The notes under the pieces were generated by a model. The model did no database searches, had not been told where the DNA came from, and saw only the letters and a program-made list of their open reading frames with translations. From assembly GCA_024363285.1 (NCBI GenBank), contig AP024710.1:3070001-3134000 (forward strand): a DNA stretch of 64,000 bases, given 5' to 3'. The DNA comes from Leptolinea sp. HRD-7 (lineage in GTDB: Bacteria; Chloroflexota; Anaerolineae; Anaerolineales; Anaerolineaceae). Positions 26,548 through 35,409 of this stretch are shown here, piece by piece. A program made the position numbers and the translations under genes. Each line of letters opens with the position of its first letter. Positions within the stretch are counted from its first letter, which is position 1.

Positions 26548-27941
26548 TTTTCGGCCAATCGCAGGTGACTTATAAATACCTGGTCAGCCGAAAGACTTGA
26601 CCGGTTACTTTTCACTTTCTTTAGATCTACCAGTATTTCATCCTGTGATAGCTCTGGTTCAACCTGTTTTGTAAGCCAGAAAGCCTGCGCGGCATAATTC
26701 ACATTGTTACGGGGTTCAATGCGGTTAAAGTCATCAAAAAACCAACCGCAGGATGTAAACATGCGTTGACGCTCATACTGGGCACGCAGTAGATATCCGG
26801 TCTGATGGCATGTTTTGTCTGTGCATCCGGGTACATGAGATTTCACAAACTCTTCCAGAGAGACCTGACCGATCAACACCTGAATATAATCATCTCGCAA
26901 GGTATATGGATCAACATGGAACCTATCCACCACACGTTCAAATACTTCATCCACCATTTTCGCGACGTTATTTAACGCGATTCTCAATGGAGCTTTCCAT
27001 TGACTGTTAGGAGTGCACCCGCAATCCTCACTCCAGCGTTTCACGCCATGGTGACAACTCCAGGATGAGTTTTCCACAATAGTAAAAGTTTGCTTTGGCG
27101 GATATCGAGATAGCCACTCAGCAGGTGTCATTTGCAAAAGGGGTTTTCCCCTATACGCTTCTGTTGTTAATCTCTCCAGAAACCGGTCACGGAAACGCTG
27201 GTGATGGCCGTACAGCTCACCATCAGAAGCTATAATCAGAAAACGATCTTTGGGTTCTCCATAACCATTTGAGAACTCAGGAAGAATAGCATTTACAAGG
27301 AACTCATCGGCATTTCGGGTGGAACCCGGATCAAAACTAACGCGAGTGGAAAGGTATTGGTTATAAAAGAAAACAGCAATCCGTTTCCCGCTGCCTAACT
27401 CAACCCATCCGGGCAAACTCAAGTCTTTGCCATGGTCAGCACATTGCCACGGAGCAAGAATTACATACCTCACACCGCAATCGCAGGCAACAGAGAGTGT
27501 TTGCAAATCAACAGCTGCTTCCGGGAGCCATATTCCTTCAGCAGGGTGTCCAAACCGGGTTTTGAATTCGCGCATTCCCCATTCAATTTGCGTTTTTTTG
27601 TCCTGTTGGGATGCCAGTGGAAGAATGGTGTGATTGTACGACTGCGCCATTCCATTTGGAAGCCCGGTAGCCTCGTAGTTTTTCCGTTCCTGATCCAGAA
27701 TGCTTTTTAATGTCACAGGATCCGCCTGAGACATCCATTCCAGAACTGTGGGGCCCAGGTTGAAACTTATGCGAGAAAAATTCCCCAATTCAGCATTGGG
27801 TTTATAACATTGGTCATGAATGCGTTCATTCCAGTTATTGTATGGATATGCCCCTTCTTCCGTCGGAATAATCCCCGAAAGTGGATCTTCTCTGGGTGGT
27901 TGGTAAAAATGGCCGTGAACACAAAATGCGGAAATGGACAT
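26517..27941 (-). CDS. GH57-family alpha-glucan enzyme
   Basis: N-terminal FCVHGHFYQPPRED is the GH57 region I motif (HGHxYQP). The nucleophile Glu is in GIWLPEAAVD and the acid/base Asp in IIASDGELYGHH. The 474-residue protein matches the COG1449/DUF3536 group of amylase, 4-alpha-glucanotransferase and amylopullulanase relatives. No signal peptide, hence cytoplasmic. It shares 31 bp of coding DNA, in opposite orientation, with the 3' end of the giant GH13 gene, and lies 7 bp downstream of an SDR-family gene with which it is probably co-transcribed. Confidence 0.9.
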   Translation of the reverse strand: MSISAFCVHGHFYQPPREDPLSGIIPTEEGAYPYNNWNERIHDQCYKPNAELGNFSRISFNLGPTVLEWMSQADPVTLKSILDQERKNYEATGLPNGMAQSYNHTILPLASQQDKKTQIEWGMREFKTRFGHPAEGIWLPEAAVDLQTLSVACDCGVRYVILAPWQCADHGKDLSLPGWVELGSGKRIAVFFYNQYLSTRVSFDPGSTRNADEFLVNAILPEFSNGYGEPKDRFLIIASDGELYGHHQRFRDRFLERLTTEAYRGKPLLQMTPAEWLSRYPPKQTFTIVENSSWSCHHGVKRWSEDCGCTPNSQWKAPLRIALNNVAKMVDEVFERVVDRFHVDPYTLRDDYIQVLIGQVSLEEFVKSHVPGCTDKTCHQTGYLLRAQYERQRMFTSCGWFFDDFNRIEPRNNVNYAAQAFWLTKQVEPELSQDEILVDLKKVKSNRSSLSADQVFISHLRLAENYWTSGSSNT

Positions 27942-27948
27942 ATTCTGT

Positions 27949-28833
27949 TTATTTTAGATACTCGAGAGATTGGTGAAATCGGGCTGGAATTAAATTGAAA
28001 TCCCTTGAAAGGGAATCCAGCGCGCAGGTGCGGTCAACAGCCAGATAATCGATCCAGTATGCCGACACAGGGAACTTCTTACTTTGCTCCAACCAAACAG
28101 ATAATACTCGCAAATAGCCGGGCATGATTGGAATAATCCGTCTTCGCTTTTTTATTTTATCCATAATAGTCTGGATTATTGACAGGAATGAGAGAGATTC
28201 ACCTCCACCAATTGAATAAAGACGATTCTCACTATCCGGATTTTCGAGAGCGGCAATAATGCAGGCTATTAAATCGTGGATATGAATGGGTTGCAGAAGG
28301 TTGGAACCATCACCCGGAATTAAAAAAACAAATGGTGACATCTCAATCATCCGGGTTAAGTTGTTGGTGAAATGATCGTTTGGACCGTATACAACTGCCG
28401 ATCGAAAGATCGTGTACGGAATATCACTATGAGTGACCAGATTTTCGGCAATTGCTTTAGCTTTAAGCACGGGAAAAGCCGAAGCTTTATCGGCACCAAG
28501 ATGGCTTAGATAAATAAATCTGTCTATCCCAACTTCATTTGCTGCGCTGGTTATGGCACGTGTTCCATTCACGTCAACACCTTCAAGGTCTGACTTAATG
28601 CCCAACGACTCGGTGCCGGCCAGATGGATCACTGTATTGATCCCTTTCAACGCCGCTCGTAACCCGCGCGGATCGTTGAAACTGGATACCGCCACCTGAA
28701 CCGGTAACCCTGTAGGTAAATTGGGTGATTTGGGTGATGGACGCAGCAACAAACGTACTTCGTACCCCTGCGTAACGAGCTGGCGCACGAGATGTTGACC
28801 AATAAAACCGGTACCACCCGTAACAAGAATCAC
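27949..28833 (-). CDS. Atypical SDR / NAD(P)-dependent epimerase-like protein
   Basis: The N-terminus VTGGTGFIGQHLVRQL is the GxxGxxG dinucleotide-binding fold of extended and atypical SDRs. VIHLAGTESL and FRSAVVYGPND also fit the NmrA / complex-I-subunit-like (NDUFA9) group. The canonical YxxxK is not clear (KAKAIAENL), suggesting an atypical member. Start GTG at 28833, with TATAAT (28842-28847) ending 8 nt before it and no Shine-Dalgarno, so probably leaderless. Located directly upstream of the GH57 gene. Substrate unknown; a nucleotide-sugar or sugar-phosphate role is only suggested by context. Confidence 0.82.
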   Translation of the reverse strand: MILVTGGTGFIGQHLVRQLVTQGYEVRLLLRPSPKSPNLPTGLPVQVAVSSFNDPRGLRAALKGINTVIHLAGTESLGIKSDLEGVDVNGTRAITSAANEVGIDRFIYLSHLGADKASAFPVLKAKAIAENLVTHSDIPYTIFRSAVVYGPNDHFTNNLTRMIEMSPFVFLIPGDGSNLLQPIHIHDLIACIIAALENPDSENRLYSIGGGESLSFLSIIQTIMDKIKKRRRIIPIMPGYLRVLSVWLEQSKKFPVSAYWIDYLAVDRTCALDSLSRDFNLIPARFHQSLEYLK

Positions 28834-28841
28834 AAATTCAA

Positions 28842-28847
28842 ATTATA
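28842..28847 (-). promoter_or_regulatory. -10 box of the SDR-GH57 operon, leaderless
   Basis: TATAAT on the minus strand ends 8 nt before the GTG start at 28833; the spacer holds no Shine-Dalgarno sequence. Confidence 0.5.
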
Positions 28848-28939
28848 GCAGACCTTTTATTTCCCTTATCTTATTGTCACTTTGAATGGCATGCTTATTG
28901 CAAGTTGTACTTCACATTCCTTTGAATCAGGAAATGCTT

Positions 28940-30328
28940 ATGAACGCAATGGATGAACTTCTTAAACCCAGATCCTCGAGAATTGGATTTCATTATTTTC
29001 CAAATTCTCTACATTATAGTGAACGGGACGCTGAAACCTGGATCCCCGAATTAAAAATGTTAAATGCCAGTTGGCTGGTTCTGATCAGCGAGTCAGACAG
29101 GGCTATACCGGAATCGTTTTTGTCTGCTCTTAAAGACGCGAAAATTGAACCGATCATTCAATTCACTGATGGACTAGAAAAACGGCTGGAAACCACCGAT
29201 ATGCGGGTTTTATTGCAAGCCTATGCTCGATGGGGTGTTCATTCTGTGTCCTTCTTTGACCGCCCTAATTACCGTAACGCGTGGCCGCCATCAGATTGGG
29301 CACAAAACGGGTTAGTGGAACGGTTTATTGACCGGTATATTCCAATGGCCAGCCTTGCGCTTGAATGTGATATCGTCCCGCTGTTTCCCGCGTTGGAACC
29401 GGGTGGCAGCTTTTGGGATACCGCGTTTCTCACACTCGCTTTACAGTCACTTGTTCGCCGAAACCGCCTTGACCTGCTGGATAACCTCGCGCTTGGAGCG
29501 TATGCCTGGACACACGACAAATCATTGAACTGGGGTGCGGGCGGGCAGCAACGCTGGTCTGATTCCCGCCCATATTTCACTCCTCCTGGAGAAGAAGATC
29601 AATTGGGTTTCAGAGCGTACGAGTGGTATACCGAAACAGCGTCCATGTTTGTGCAAAAACCGGTTCCGGTAGTTTTATTTGGCGCAGGTGTTCCGCATCG
29701 CCCTCACAATATTGTGCACAAAGACTGGACAGATGAAAAACATACAGCCACATGTCTGGCAATACTCCAATTGCTGGAAAATAATCTGGTTTCAGATCCA
29801 GATTCTCCTACCATTCCTCTCGAACCGATTAGTAACTCGGTTCTCGCGGCCAACTTTTGGCTGCTAACCGATGACGAAGGCAGTCCACATGTTTCAGACG
29901 CGTGGTATCGGCCTGATGGCTCAACCCGTCAGATTGTGTCTGAGATCAAGGGTAAAACCGACCAGGTTAAATCCATGCGGGCTGAAATGCCCCCTGAACT
30001 GGCCGATTCTATTCCGTCTGAAACGGTTGCACAAAAAGGAGGATTTGTAGGCGGTGCTTTCCCCATTGAACACTATTTACTTCTCCCCAGTTATGAGTGG
30101 GGTGTAGCAGACTGGCATTTAGATGTCATTCGCCCTTATGTGAAAAAATACCGTCCTACCATCGGGTTCTCTCTGGAACAGGCCGCGTTAGCAGAAAAAG
30201 TTACAGTTATTGGGAATACGGCATCATTCTCGGAAGACCAACTTCAATCGTTGCGGGCAGCCGGTTGCCAGGTAGAAAGAATCTCCGGTGACGGCACAAG
30301 TATTGCAACACAGCTCCAGGAGAGGTGA
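28940..30328 (+). CDS. Conserved hypothetical, TIM-barrel-like, first gene of the ftsZ operon
   Basis: 462 residues, no signal peptide. The succession of strand-like segments (WLVLISESDRAIPESF, KIEPIIQF, WGVHSVSFFDRPNY, DIVPLFPALEPGGSFWD, VPVVLFGAGVP) looks like a barrel related to glycoside hydrolases, but I cannot assign a family. The C-terminal stretch contains GGFVGGAFP. The ATG at 28940 has AGGA 7 nt upstream and is preferred to the earlier in-frame starts. Its stop is 3 bp before the ftsZ start, so the two genes are tightly coupled, which may tie this protein to cell division or envelope growth. Confidence 0.68.
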   Translation: MNAMDELLKPRSSRIGFHYFPNSLHYSERDAETWIPELKMLNASWLVLISESDRAIPESFLSALKDAKIEPIIQFTDGLEKRLETTDMRVLLQAYARWGVHSVSFFDRPNYRNAWPPSDWAQNGLVERFIDRYIPMASLALECDIVPLFPALEPGGSFWDTAFLTLALQSLVRRNRLDLLDNLALGAYAWTHDKSLNWGAGGQQRWSDSRPYFTPPGEEDQLGFRAYEWYTETASMFVQKPVPVVLFGAGVPHRPHNIVHKDWTDEKHTATCLAILQLLENNLVSDPDSPTIPLEPISNSVLAANFWLLTDDEGSPHVSDAWYRPDGSTRQIVSEIKGKTDQVKSMRAEMPPELADSIPSETVAQKGGFVGGAFPIEHYLLLPSYEWGVADWHLDVIRPYVKKYRPTIGFSLEQAALAEKVTVIGNTASFSEDQLQSLRAAGCQVERISGDGTSIATQLQER

Positions 30329-30331
30329 CCT

Positions 30332-31549
30332 ATGATCGAGACTGCCATTAACTCAGAATCAAACCAATCTTCCTTCGCGACCCGTAAACCGGTTTTGAAA
30401 GTCGTCGGTGTTGGCGGCGGTGGCAGTAATGCCATTAACCGCATGATCGAACTGGGTATCGAAGGGATAGACTTCATTGCTGCTAATACTGATGGTCAGG
30501 CGTTGAAATCGTCTCTGGCTCCTGTTAAGATCCAGCTTGGTCCAAATCTAACACGCGGCCTTGGCGCTGGCGGTAAACCACAGGTGGGCGAATCGGCCGC
30601 TGAAGAAAGCGCAAAAGATATCCATACAGCATTGTTAGGCGCCGACATGGTCTTTATCGCCGCGGGTATGGGTGGTGGAACAGGCACTGGCGCAGCCAGC
30701 ATCATTGCGCGTGTAGCACAGGCCATTGGCGCAGTCACGGTTGCCATTGTCAGCCTACCATTCTCATTTGAAGCCGGGCGTCGGCAGGTCAACGCCCGCG
30801 AAGGGCTTGCGAAACTTCGCCAGTTTACCGATACGCTCATTACAGTTCCCAACGATCGGTTGTTACAGATAGCCCCACATGATCTTCCTCTCGAAATGGC
30901 ATTTCGCCTGGCCGATGATGTTTTGCGTCAGGGTATTCAAGGTATTAGCGAACTTGTCCTGCAACCGGGCGTTATAAATGTTGACTTCGCACACGTGCGC
31001 CAGATGATTCAATCCGGTGGTGGTGCGTTGCTGGCTGTAGGTCAAGGTGAAGGCGAAGATAAAGCCCGCCAGGCAGTGGAGCGTGCTTTACATCATCCCC
31101 TCCTTGATTCTGTGCCCTTAGACCAGGCGACCGGCATCATTGTCAACTTCACTGGTGGAAATGATCTTACCTTCCTCGAAGTGGCTGACGCGATGGAAAA
31201 TCTCCAGAAACGCACCAATAAACGGGCCAATATCATTCCGGGTATCATCAATGCCCCGCAAATGCACGATCGCGTCCAGGTCATTCTGATAATTACCGGA
31301 ATCGGTTCCACACCAGTCTCCGGCACCGTACTACAAACGCTACAGAATATTGCCACACCGGCTCAAAAGAATCCGCAGCAGGCTTATGAGCCTGTCAGAG
31401 TAAGTCAGCCACCATTTATTCCACTCACAGAACCTGAGGATCTTCAAAAATTCGAGTCAGAACCTCCAGAACGGATTGAGATAATGGAATACACTGGCGT
31501 TTCAAACAATCTGGATGTACCCGCGTTTATTCGGAGAAGAATGCGATAA
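30332..31549 (+). CDS. ftsZ: FtsZ cell-division GTPase with an altered T7 loop
   Basis: 405 residues. GTP-binding GGGTGTG at 114-120 and the N-terminal VGVGGGGSNAINRM are intact. The T7 synergy loop, which completes the GTPase site of the next subunit, reads N216-V-D218-F-A-H221, where the catalytic second Asp of FtsZ (D212 in E. coli numbering) is replaced by His. The C-terminal peptide LDVPAFIRRR matches the conserved FtsZ tail that binds FtsA/ZipA-type anchors. GGAGAGGTG lies before the ATG. It lies in an operon with a barrel-like gene and small membrane genes, not in a dcw cluster. A reduced-hydrolysis or regulatory FtsZ is possible. Confidence 0.95.
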   Translation: MIETAINSESNQSSFATRKPVLKVVGVGGGGSNAINRMIELGIEGIDFIAANTDGQALKSSLAPVKIQLGPNLTRGLGAGGKPQVGESAAEESAKDIHTALLGADMVFIAAGMGGGTGTGAASIIARVAQAIGAVTVAIVSLPFSFEAGRRQVNAREGLAKLRQFTDTLITVPNDRLLQIAPHDLPLEMAFRLADDVLRQGIQGISELVLQPGVINVDFAHVRQMIQSGGGALLAVGQGEGEDKARQAVERALHHPLLDSVPLDQATGIIVNFTGGNDLTFLEVADAMENLQKRTNKRANIIPGIINAPQMHDRVQVILIITGIGSTPVSGTVLQTLQNIATPAQKNPQQAYEPVRVSQPPFIPLTEPEDLQKFESEPPERIEIMEYTGVSNNLDVPAFIRRRMR

Positions 31550-31568
31550 CGCCTGAAAGGCTTTTATC

Positions 31569-31787
31569 ATGGACAAAACAATCATTAATAAGGTCTGCGC
31601 TCAGGTATACCAGAAAGCACCTGAAGTGCGAAATTGCCAACCTTCGATCTCAGAACAGGGTGATGGAAAGTATTTGTTTATTTTTTCTGGAACAGCATTT
31701 GGCTCAAATGGCAAACCCATTCCCCGGATTGTTCGTGCGGTTTCTGATAAAGACGGAAAAATAATAAAAATTTCATCTTCTCGATAA
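31569..31787 (+). CDS. Small hypothetical protein
   Basis: 72 residues, no membrane segment, alternating strand-like pattern (GDGKYLFIFSGTAFGSNG, and a second IPRIVRAVSDKDG), suggesting a small beta-rich domain. AAAGG about 9 nt before the ATG. It lies 19 bp after ftsZ on the same strand. No family recognised. Confidence 0.55.
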   Translation: MDKTIINKVCAQVYQKAPEVRNCQPSISEQGDGKYLFIFSGTAFGSNGKPIPRIVRAVSDKDGKIIKISSSR

Positions 31788-31803
31788 TGAAAGGATACAC
31801 AGC

Positions 31804-32016
31804 ATGGATGCTCTCCTGAATAAAATTGAGATATTTTTCTGGGATAGAGTAACACCCATCCTATCAGAATCACGCCTTTTTCAAATGGCAATTAAGAAAG
31901 GGTATGAAATAATCCATACTCCGGATATTGAGTCCACCTTCTTGTTTGGTATTGGTACGGCTGTTTTTGGTCTATTGGCTGGACTGATCCTCAGTATTCT
32001 TTCTGCCGCGTATTAG
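31804..32016 (+). CDS. Small C-terminally anchored membrane protein
   Basis: 70 residues: a basic/amphipathic N-terminal half (LNKIEIFFWDRVTPILSES) and one C-terminal membrane helix (FGIGTAVFGLLAGLILSIL). AAAGGA lies about 8 nt before the ATG. Co-directional and close to ftsZ. The topology would suit a membrane tether or adaptor, but nothing in the sequence proves interaction with FtsZ. Confidence 0.55.
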   Translation: MDALLNKIEIFFWDRVTPILSESRLFQMAIKKGYEIIHTPDIESTFLFGIGTAVFGLLAGLILSILSAAY

Positions 32017-32029
32017 TTCAGGTAGTCAA

Positions 32030-32785
32030 ATGCAAAATCAAACACCAGAAACCGGTATATCAGAAAACGCAGGTTTTTTATCTACCATCATTATCCGGTT
32101 AATGGTTTTATTGTCCCGTAAAGCCATCTGGTATATAGCGGGTGTTTTTATTATTAGTCTTTTGATCGGGTACTGGTTGGGTTCAAAACTTGTTGTGTCA
32201 GTGAGCTCTTCTAATACAGCTCCTATCCAGGTTGTTGACAGTCAATCTCGGATTATTACACTTATTGAAGTGACAGATCTATCAGAACCCCAACCGGCAT
32301 TACTCTCGGTCTGGTTTATTCATATGATCAACAAAGAAAGACCGGTACTAGGCTTTACGCCGGTTACCGCTGTTTCCATGATAGACGATGAGAATTTGCC
32401 GAAATTGGCTGACTTTTCACTTGATTCAACGGGAAATCCTTCTCAGGAGTTTCTGAAATCATTGGACAAATTAAAAGTACCCTCATCGGGATATATTCTT
32501 ATAGACCGGGTATCATCCACTGCCTTCATAAATTGGATAAATGGATCAGAACCCGGCACTCCATTGGAGTTAAAGAACCATTCCATGGCAGAATACGGAC
32601 AGATTCTACGAACCATGTGCGGCTCCCTTCCGATTGCTGCAAATAAAGGAATTCCTGAATTCTCCTGGAGTAAAATTACGCCAGGGAACTTCCGCACATC
32701 ATTACTTTTTTCACAGGTAATTGAAAATACTGCTTTTCTTTTTGCCAATGGTTCCCCCCGCTGTGAAATGGTACCTTTGCCTTAA
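32030..32785 (+). CDS. Membrane-anchored protein of unknown function, last gene of the ftsZ operon
   Basis: 251 residues: a short cytoplasmic N-terminus, one membrane helix (about 38-56, WYIAGVFIISLLIGYWLG), then an extracytoplasmic domain of about 190 residues (SRIITLIEVTDLSEPQPALLSVWFIH). The layout resembles LytR-CpsA-Psr wall-ligase proteins, but none of their Arg/Asp signature residues are evident, so I do not assign it. A terminator follows, closing the five-gene operon that begins at 28940. Confidence 0.6.
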   Translation: MQNQTPETGISENAGFLSTIIIRLMVLLSRKAIWYIAGVFIISLLIGYWLGSKLVVSVSSSNTAPIQVVDSQSRIITLIEVTDLSEPQPALLSVWFIHMINKERPVLGFTPVTAVSMIDDENLPKLADFSLDSTGNPSQEFLKSLDKLKVPSSGYILIDRVSSTAFINWINGSEPGTPLELKNHSMAEYGQILRTMCGSLPIAANKGIPEFSWSKITPGNFRTSLLFSQVIENTAFLFANGSPRCEMVPLP

Positions 32786-32790
32786 AAAGA

Positions 32791-32827
32791 ACGAACACCT
32801 GGATGAGGGGGGCATCCAGATGTTCGT
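32791..32827 (+). terminator. Hairpin at the end of the ftsZ operon
   Basis: CGAACAcCTGGATG pairs with CATCCAGaTGTTCG (about 13 bp, one mismatch) starting 6 bp past the stop codon. It lacks a T run, so it may be a weak or factor-assisted terminator. Confidence 0.5.
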
Positions 32828-32914
32828 CTAGATATAGTTTACCAGATACCAGACATTTTTCAAGTCTTTGGGAACATTCTTAGGGAACTCTTAACTTTCA
32901 CGATAACTGCAGAA

Positions 32915-32955
32915 TAAAAAAAGACCGTTCGGGCTAAATCATCCGAACGGTCTTT
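32915..32955 (-). terminator. Rho-independent terminator of secD-secF
   Basis: AAAGACCGTTCGG (32920-32932) pairs with CCGAACGGTCTTT (32943-32955), a 13-bp perfect stem; on the minus strand it is followed by a run of T. It lies just past the secF stop. Confidence 0.9.
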
Positions 32956-32963
32956 CTTGAATT

Positions 32964-33890
32964 CTATGCGGCAGTTGTCTGCGGTTTGTTTTTCTTATTA
33001 AACCACCATCTCCATTCGCGGTTCTCCCAAACGATAAGGATCATAGCCGCGTTGAAAATGGAAGAATACGTTCCTGAAAGTATTCCAATGAACAGCGTAA
33101 TGGCAAAGTGATTGATTGAAGAGCCTCCAAAAAGGCTGAGGGCCAACAGGGTAAGCATTACAGTGAAGGATGTTTTCAGAGAACGATTGAATGTCTGAAC
33201 GATAGAGTGGTTGACAATCGTCTCATACGGCAGATTCCGATGAAGGTGAGTATTTTCACGTATACGGTCGAAAATAACTACTGTATCGTTTACGGAATAG
33301 CCGATGACAGTAAGAACAGCCGTCAAAAAGAGAGTATCAACCTGCCATCCTAAAAAGTGACCAAAGAAAGAACCAAACCCGATGATAACAACAACATCAT
33401 GGAGCATGGCCGCAATAGCGGAAATACCATACCTGAAAGCGTTTGGAATTCCACGGAAAGCCCAGGTTATGTAAAGCAGAATACCAATTGATGCCAGGGC
33501 GATGGTTATGGCCGCGCGGCTCGCAATTTCACTCCCAACACTGGGACCAACTGTCTCAAATTGAAGAATCTCAACCTTTCCACCGGAGAGTTTTTCAAGC
33601 TCTGCAACAATCGTGTTCTTGGTGTCTTCTTCAATATATTTTGACCGGATACTGCGGATATCATTTCCAGATGTTTGCACATACGGATCTTTGATATTCA
33701 GTTTATTATAAATATCCGCGACATCGTCTGAACCCGGTACTTTTCCGGATTCAAACTTGACTTCTAACATAGAACCGCCGGTGAAATCGTGAGAAAGAGG
33801 CAGTCCCCACACTCCCAATGCGACCAACCCGGGGATGATCACAATCAGGGAGATCAAGAAAAACATGTAACGATGCTTTACGATGTTCAT
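32964..33890 (-). CDS. secF: Protein translocase subunit SecF
   Basis: 308 residues, six predicted membrane spans with an outer domain between the first two (FTGGSMLEVKFESG). SVNDTVVIFDRIREN is the conserved TM4-loop motif of the SecF/RND group. Works with SecD in proton-driven release of proteins from the Sec channel. The ATG at 33890 has GGAGA directly upstream. It starts 8 bp after the secD stop, as in most bacteria. Confidence 0.95.
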   Translation of the reverse strand: MNIVKHRYMFFLISLIVIIPGLVALGVWGLPLSHDFTGGSMLEVKFESGKVPGSDDVADIYNKLNIKDPYVQTSGNDIRSIRSKYIEEDTKNTIVAELEKLSGGKVEILQFETVGPSVGSEIASRAAITIALASIGILLYITWAFRGIPNAFRYGISAIAAMLHDVVVIIGFGSFFGHFLGWQVDTLFLTAVLTVIGYSVNDTVVIFDRIRENTHLHRNLPYETIVNHSIVQTFNRSLKTSFTVMLTLLALSLFGGSSINHFAITLFIGILSGTYSSIFNAAMILIVWENREWRWWFNKKNKPQTTAA

Positions 33891-33898
33891 AAAATCTC

Positions 33899-35281
33899 CT
33901 ATACCCCGAACCATCCTGGCCGTTCTACAGCCTTGATATTATCCAACGTCAGATGCAGCAGGGCGCGAGTTACTGTAATGGCGGTAAAAAGACTGAGGAA
34001 GATACCGATGAAAAGGGTTACAGCAAAACCCTTTACCAGGCTCGCTCCAAATGCGCTTCCAAACCAGTACAGAATGATGGAAGAAATTAGCGATGTGACG
34101 TTTGAATCTTTGATGGATGACCAGGCATGTGACCATCCAAGATCGATAGCCTGACGAACAGTACGTCCGGCTCGCAGTTCTTCTTTTAACCGCTCAAAAA
34201 TCAACACATTCGCGTCAACCGCCATACCTACGCTTAGGATGAAACCGGCGATACCGGGGAGTGTCAGAGTAACCGGAATCAAACGGTAAATGGCCAGGGA
34301 GATAATGGCATATATCACAAGCGCCAGACTGGCCATAACGCCGGGAAGCCGGTAGGTAATGATCAGGAACAAGAAGGTTAGTGATAAACCAATGATTCCG
34401 GCAACGATTGATTTGTCAATCGAATCCTGACCGAGTGTGGCGCCAACCGCCTGGCTTTGAACAACTTTGAACGGAATTGGCAGTGAACCATATTTCAACT
34501 GGATCATCAGGTCATTGGCTGATTGTTGGGTAAAGTTACCGCTGATCTGGCCCTTGCCTTCTGTAATGGCAGAATTAATTGTGGGTGTTGAGATAACTTT
34601 GTTATCCAGAACAATAGCCAGATAATCGCCTATATGTTTTGCGGTGTATTCACCGAACATCTTTGTGGCGGTATCTTTCAAGGTAAAGTCAACAGAATAC
34701 TTACCAAGTGAATCTCGGCCAACCGTAACAGTTCCGAGGTCAGAGCCTGACATCAACGGGGCGTATGTCATCTCTTTCGCGGCCGCGGTCAGATCAGTGG
34801 CTGATTCAGGTAATGCATTTTCTGGAATTTCACCTGTCTTGGTCCCGATTTTGGTGTAATCTATTTTGATGGTTTCACCTTCAGCCAGAGGATGATTCCC
34901 CATTGGCACAAAGGCGAGCTGCCCCACCTGTTTAAGAGTTTCAATAACCTGGCTTGTATCAGTCAGTCCGGGGAATTCGCCAACAATACGCCGGTCACCC
35001 GCGAGCTGAAAAACCACTTCGCTAACGCCCAACCCATTCGCGCGATTCTCGAGGATCGTTTTGGCTTCTTCCATTTCTTCTGAAGTGATCTTAGAATCAG
35101 CCGGAAGGTCAGCTTCCAACAAAACACGCAGGCCGCCGCGAAGGTCGAGACCCAGCTGTGTTTCATGGCTTCGCTCGAAATCTCCAATTTTTATGGGTTC
35201 CTTAATAGGCAAATCCACCCAGATTGAAGCGAGCAGTAAAACAAAAATCAGGATCAAACTAAATTTATTGCGTTGTCCCAT
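33899..35281 (-). CDS. secD: Protein translocase subunit SecD
   Basis: 460 residues. LGLDLRGGLRVLLEAD is the signature of the first outer domain, and AGFILSVGMAVDANVLIFERLKEEL that of TM4. The ATG at 35281 is preceded by GGAGG at the right distance. A candidate TATAAT on the minus strand (35359-35364) and a perfect palindrome (35367-35398) lie upstream, between this gene and asd. Partner of SecF in late steps of protein export. Confidence 0.95.
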   Translation of the reverse strand: MGQRNKFSLILIFVLLLASIWVDLPIKEPIKIGDFERSHETQLGLDLRGGLRVLLEADLPADSKITSEEMEEAKTILENRANGLGVSEVVFQLAGDRRIVGEFPGLTDTSQVIETLKQVGQLAFVPMGNHPLAEGETIKIDYTKIGTKTGEIPENALPESATDLTAAAKEMTYAPLMSGSDLGTVTVGRDSLGKYSVDFTLKDTATKMFGEYTAKHIGDYLAIVLDNKVISTPTINSAITEGKGQISGNFTQQSANDLMIQLKYGSLPIPFKVVQSQAVGATLGQDSIDKSIVAGIIGLSLTFLFLIITYRLPGVMASLALVIYAIISLAIYRLIPVTLTLPGIAGFILSVGMAVDANVLIFERLKEELRAGRTVRQAIDLGWSHAWSSIKDSNVTSLISSIILYWFGSAFGASLVKGFAVTLFIGIFLSLFTAITVTRALLHLTLDNIKAVERPGWFGV

Positions 35282-35366
35282 GTGGGTTTGTCCTCCGGGA
35301 GATGTTCCCTGAGCGAGATAAGATGCCCGTAGTATTGCTACAGGAAAAACTCGCAGAATTATATCG

Positions 35367-35398
35367 CATACCTGGCTATCGCGCGATAGCCAGGTATG
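35367..35398. repeat. 32-bp perfect palindrome between asd and secD
   Basis: Arm CATACCTGGCTATCGC is followed immediately by its exact reverse complement, with no loop. It lies between the asd stop (35410) and the secD start (35281), beside a TATAAT on the minus strand. It could be a terminator hairpin for lysC-asd (there is no T run), or an operator for the secD promoter. Confidence 0.75.
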
Positions 35399-35409
35399 GA
35401 TGTTTAGCA

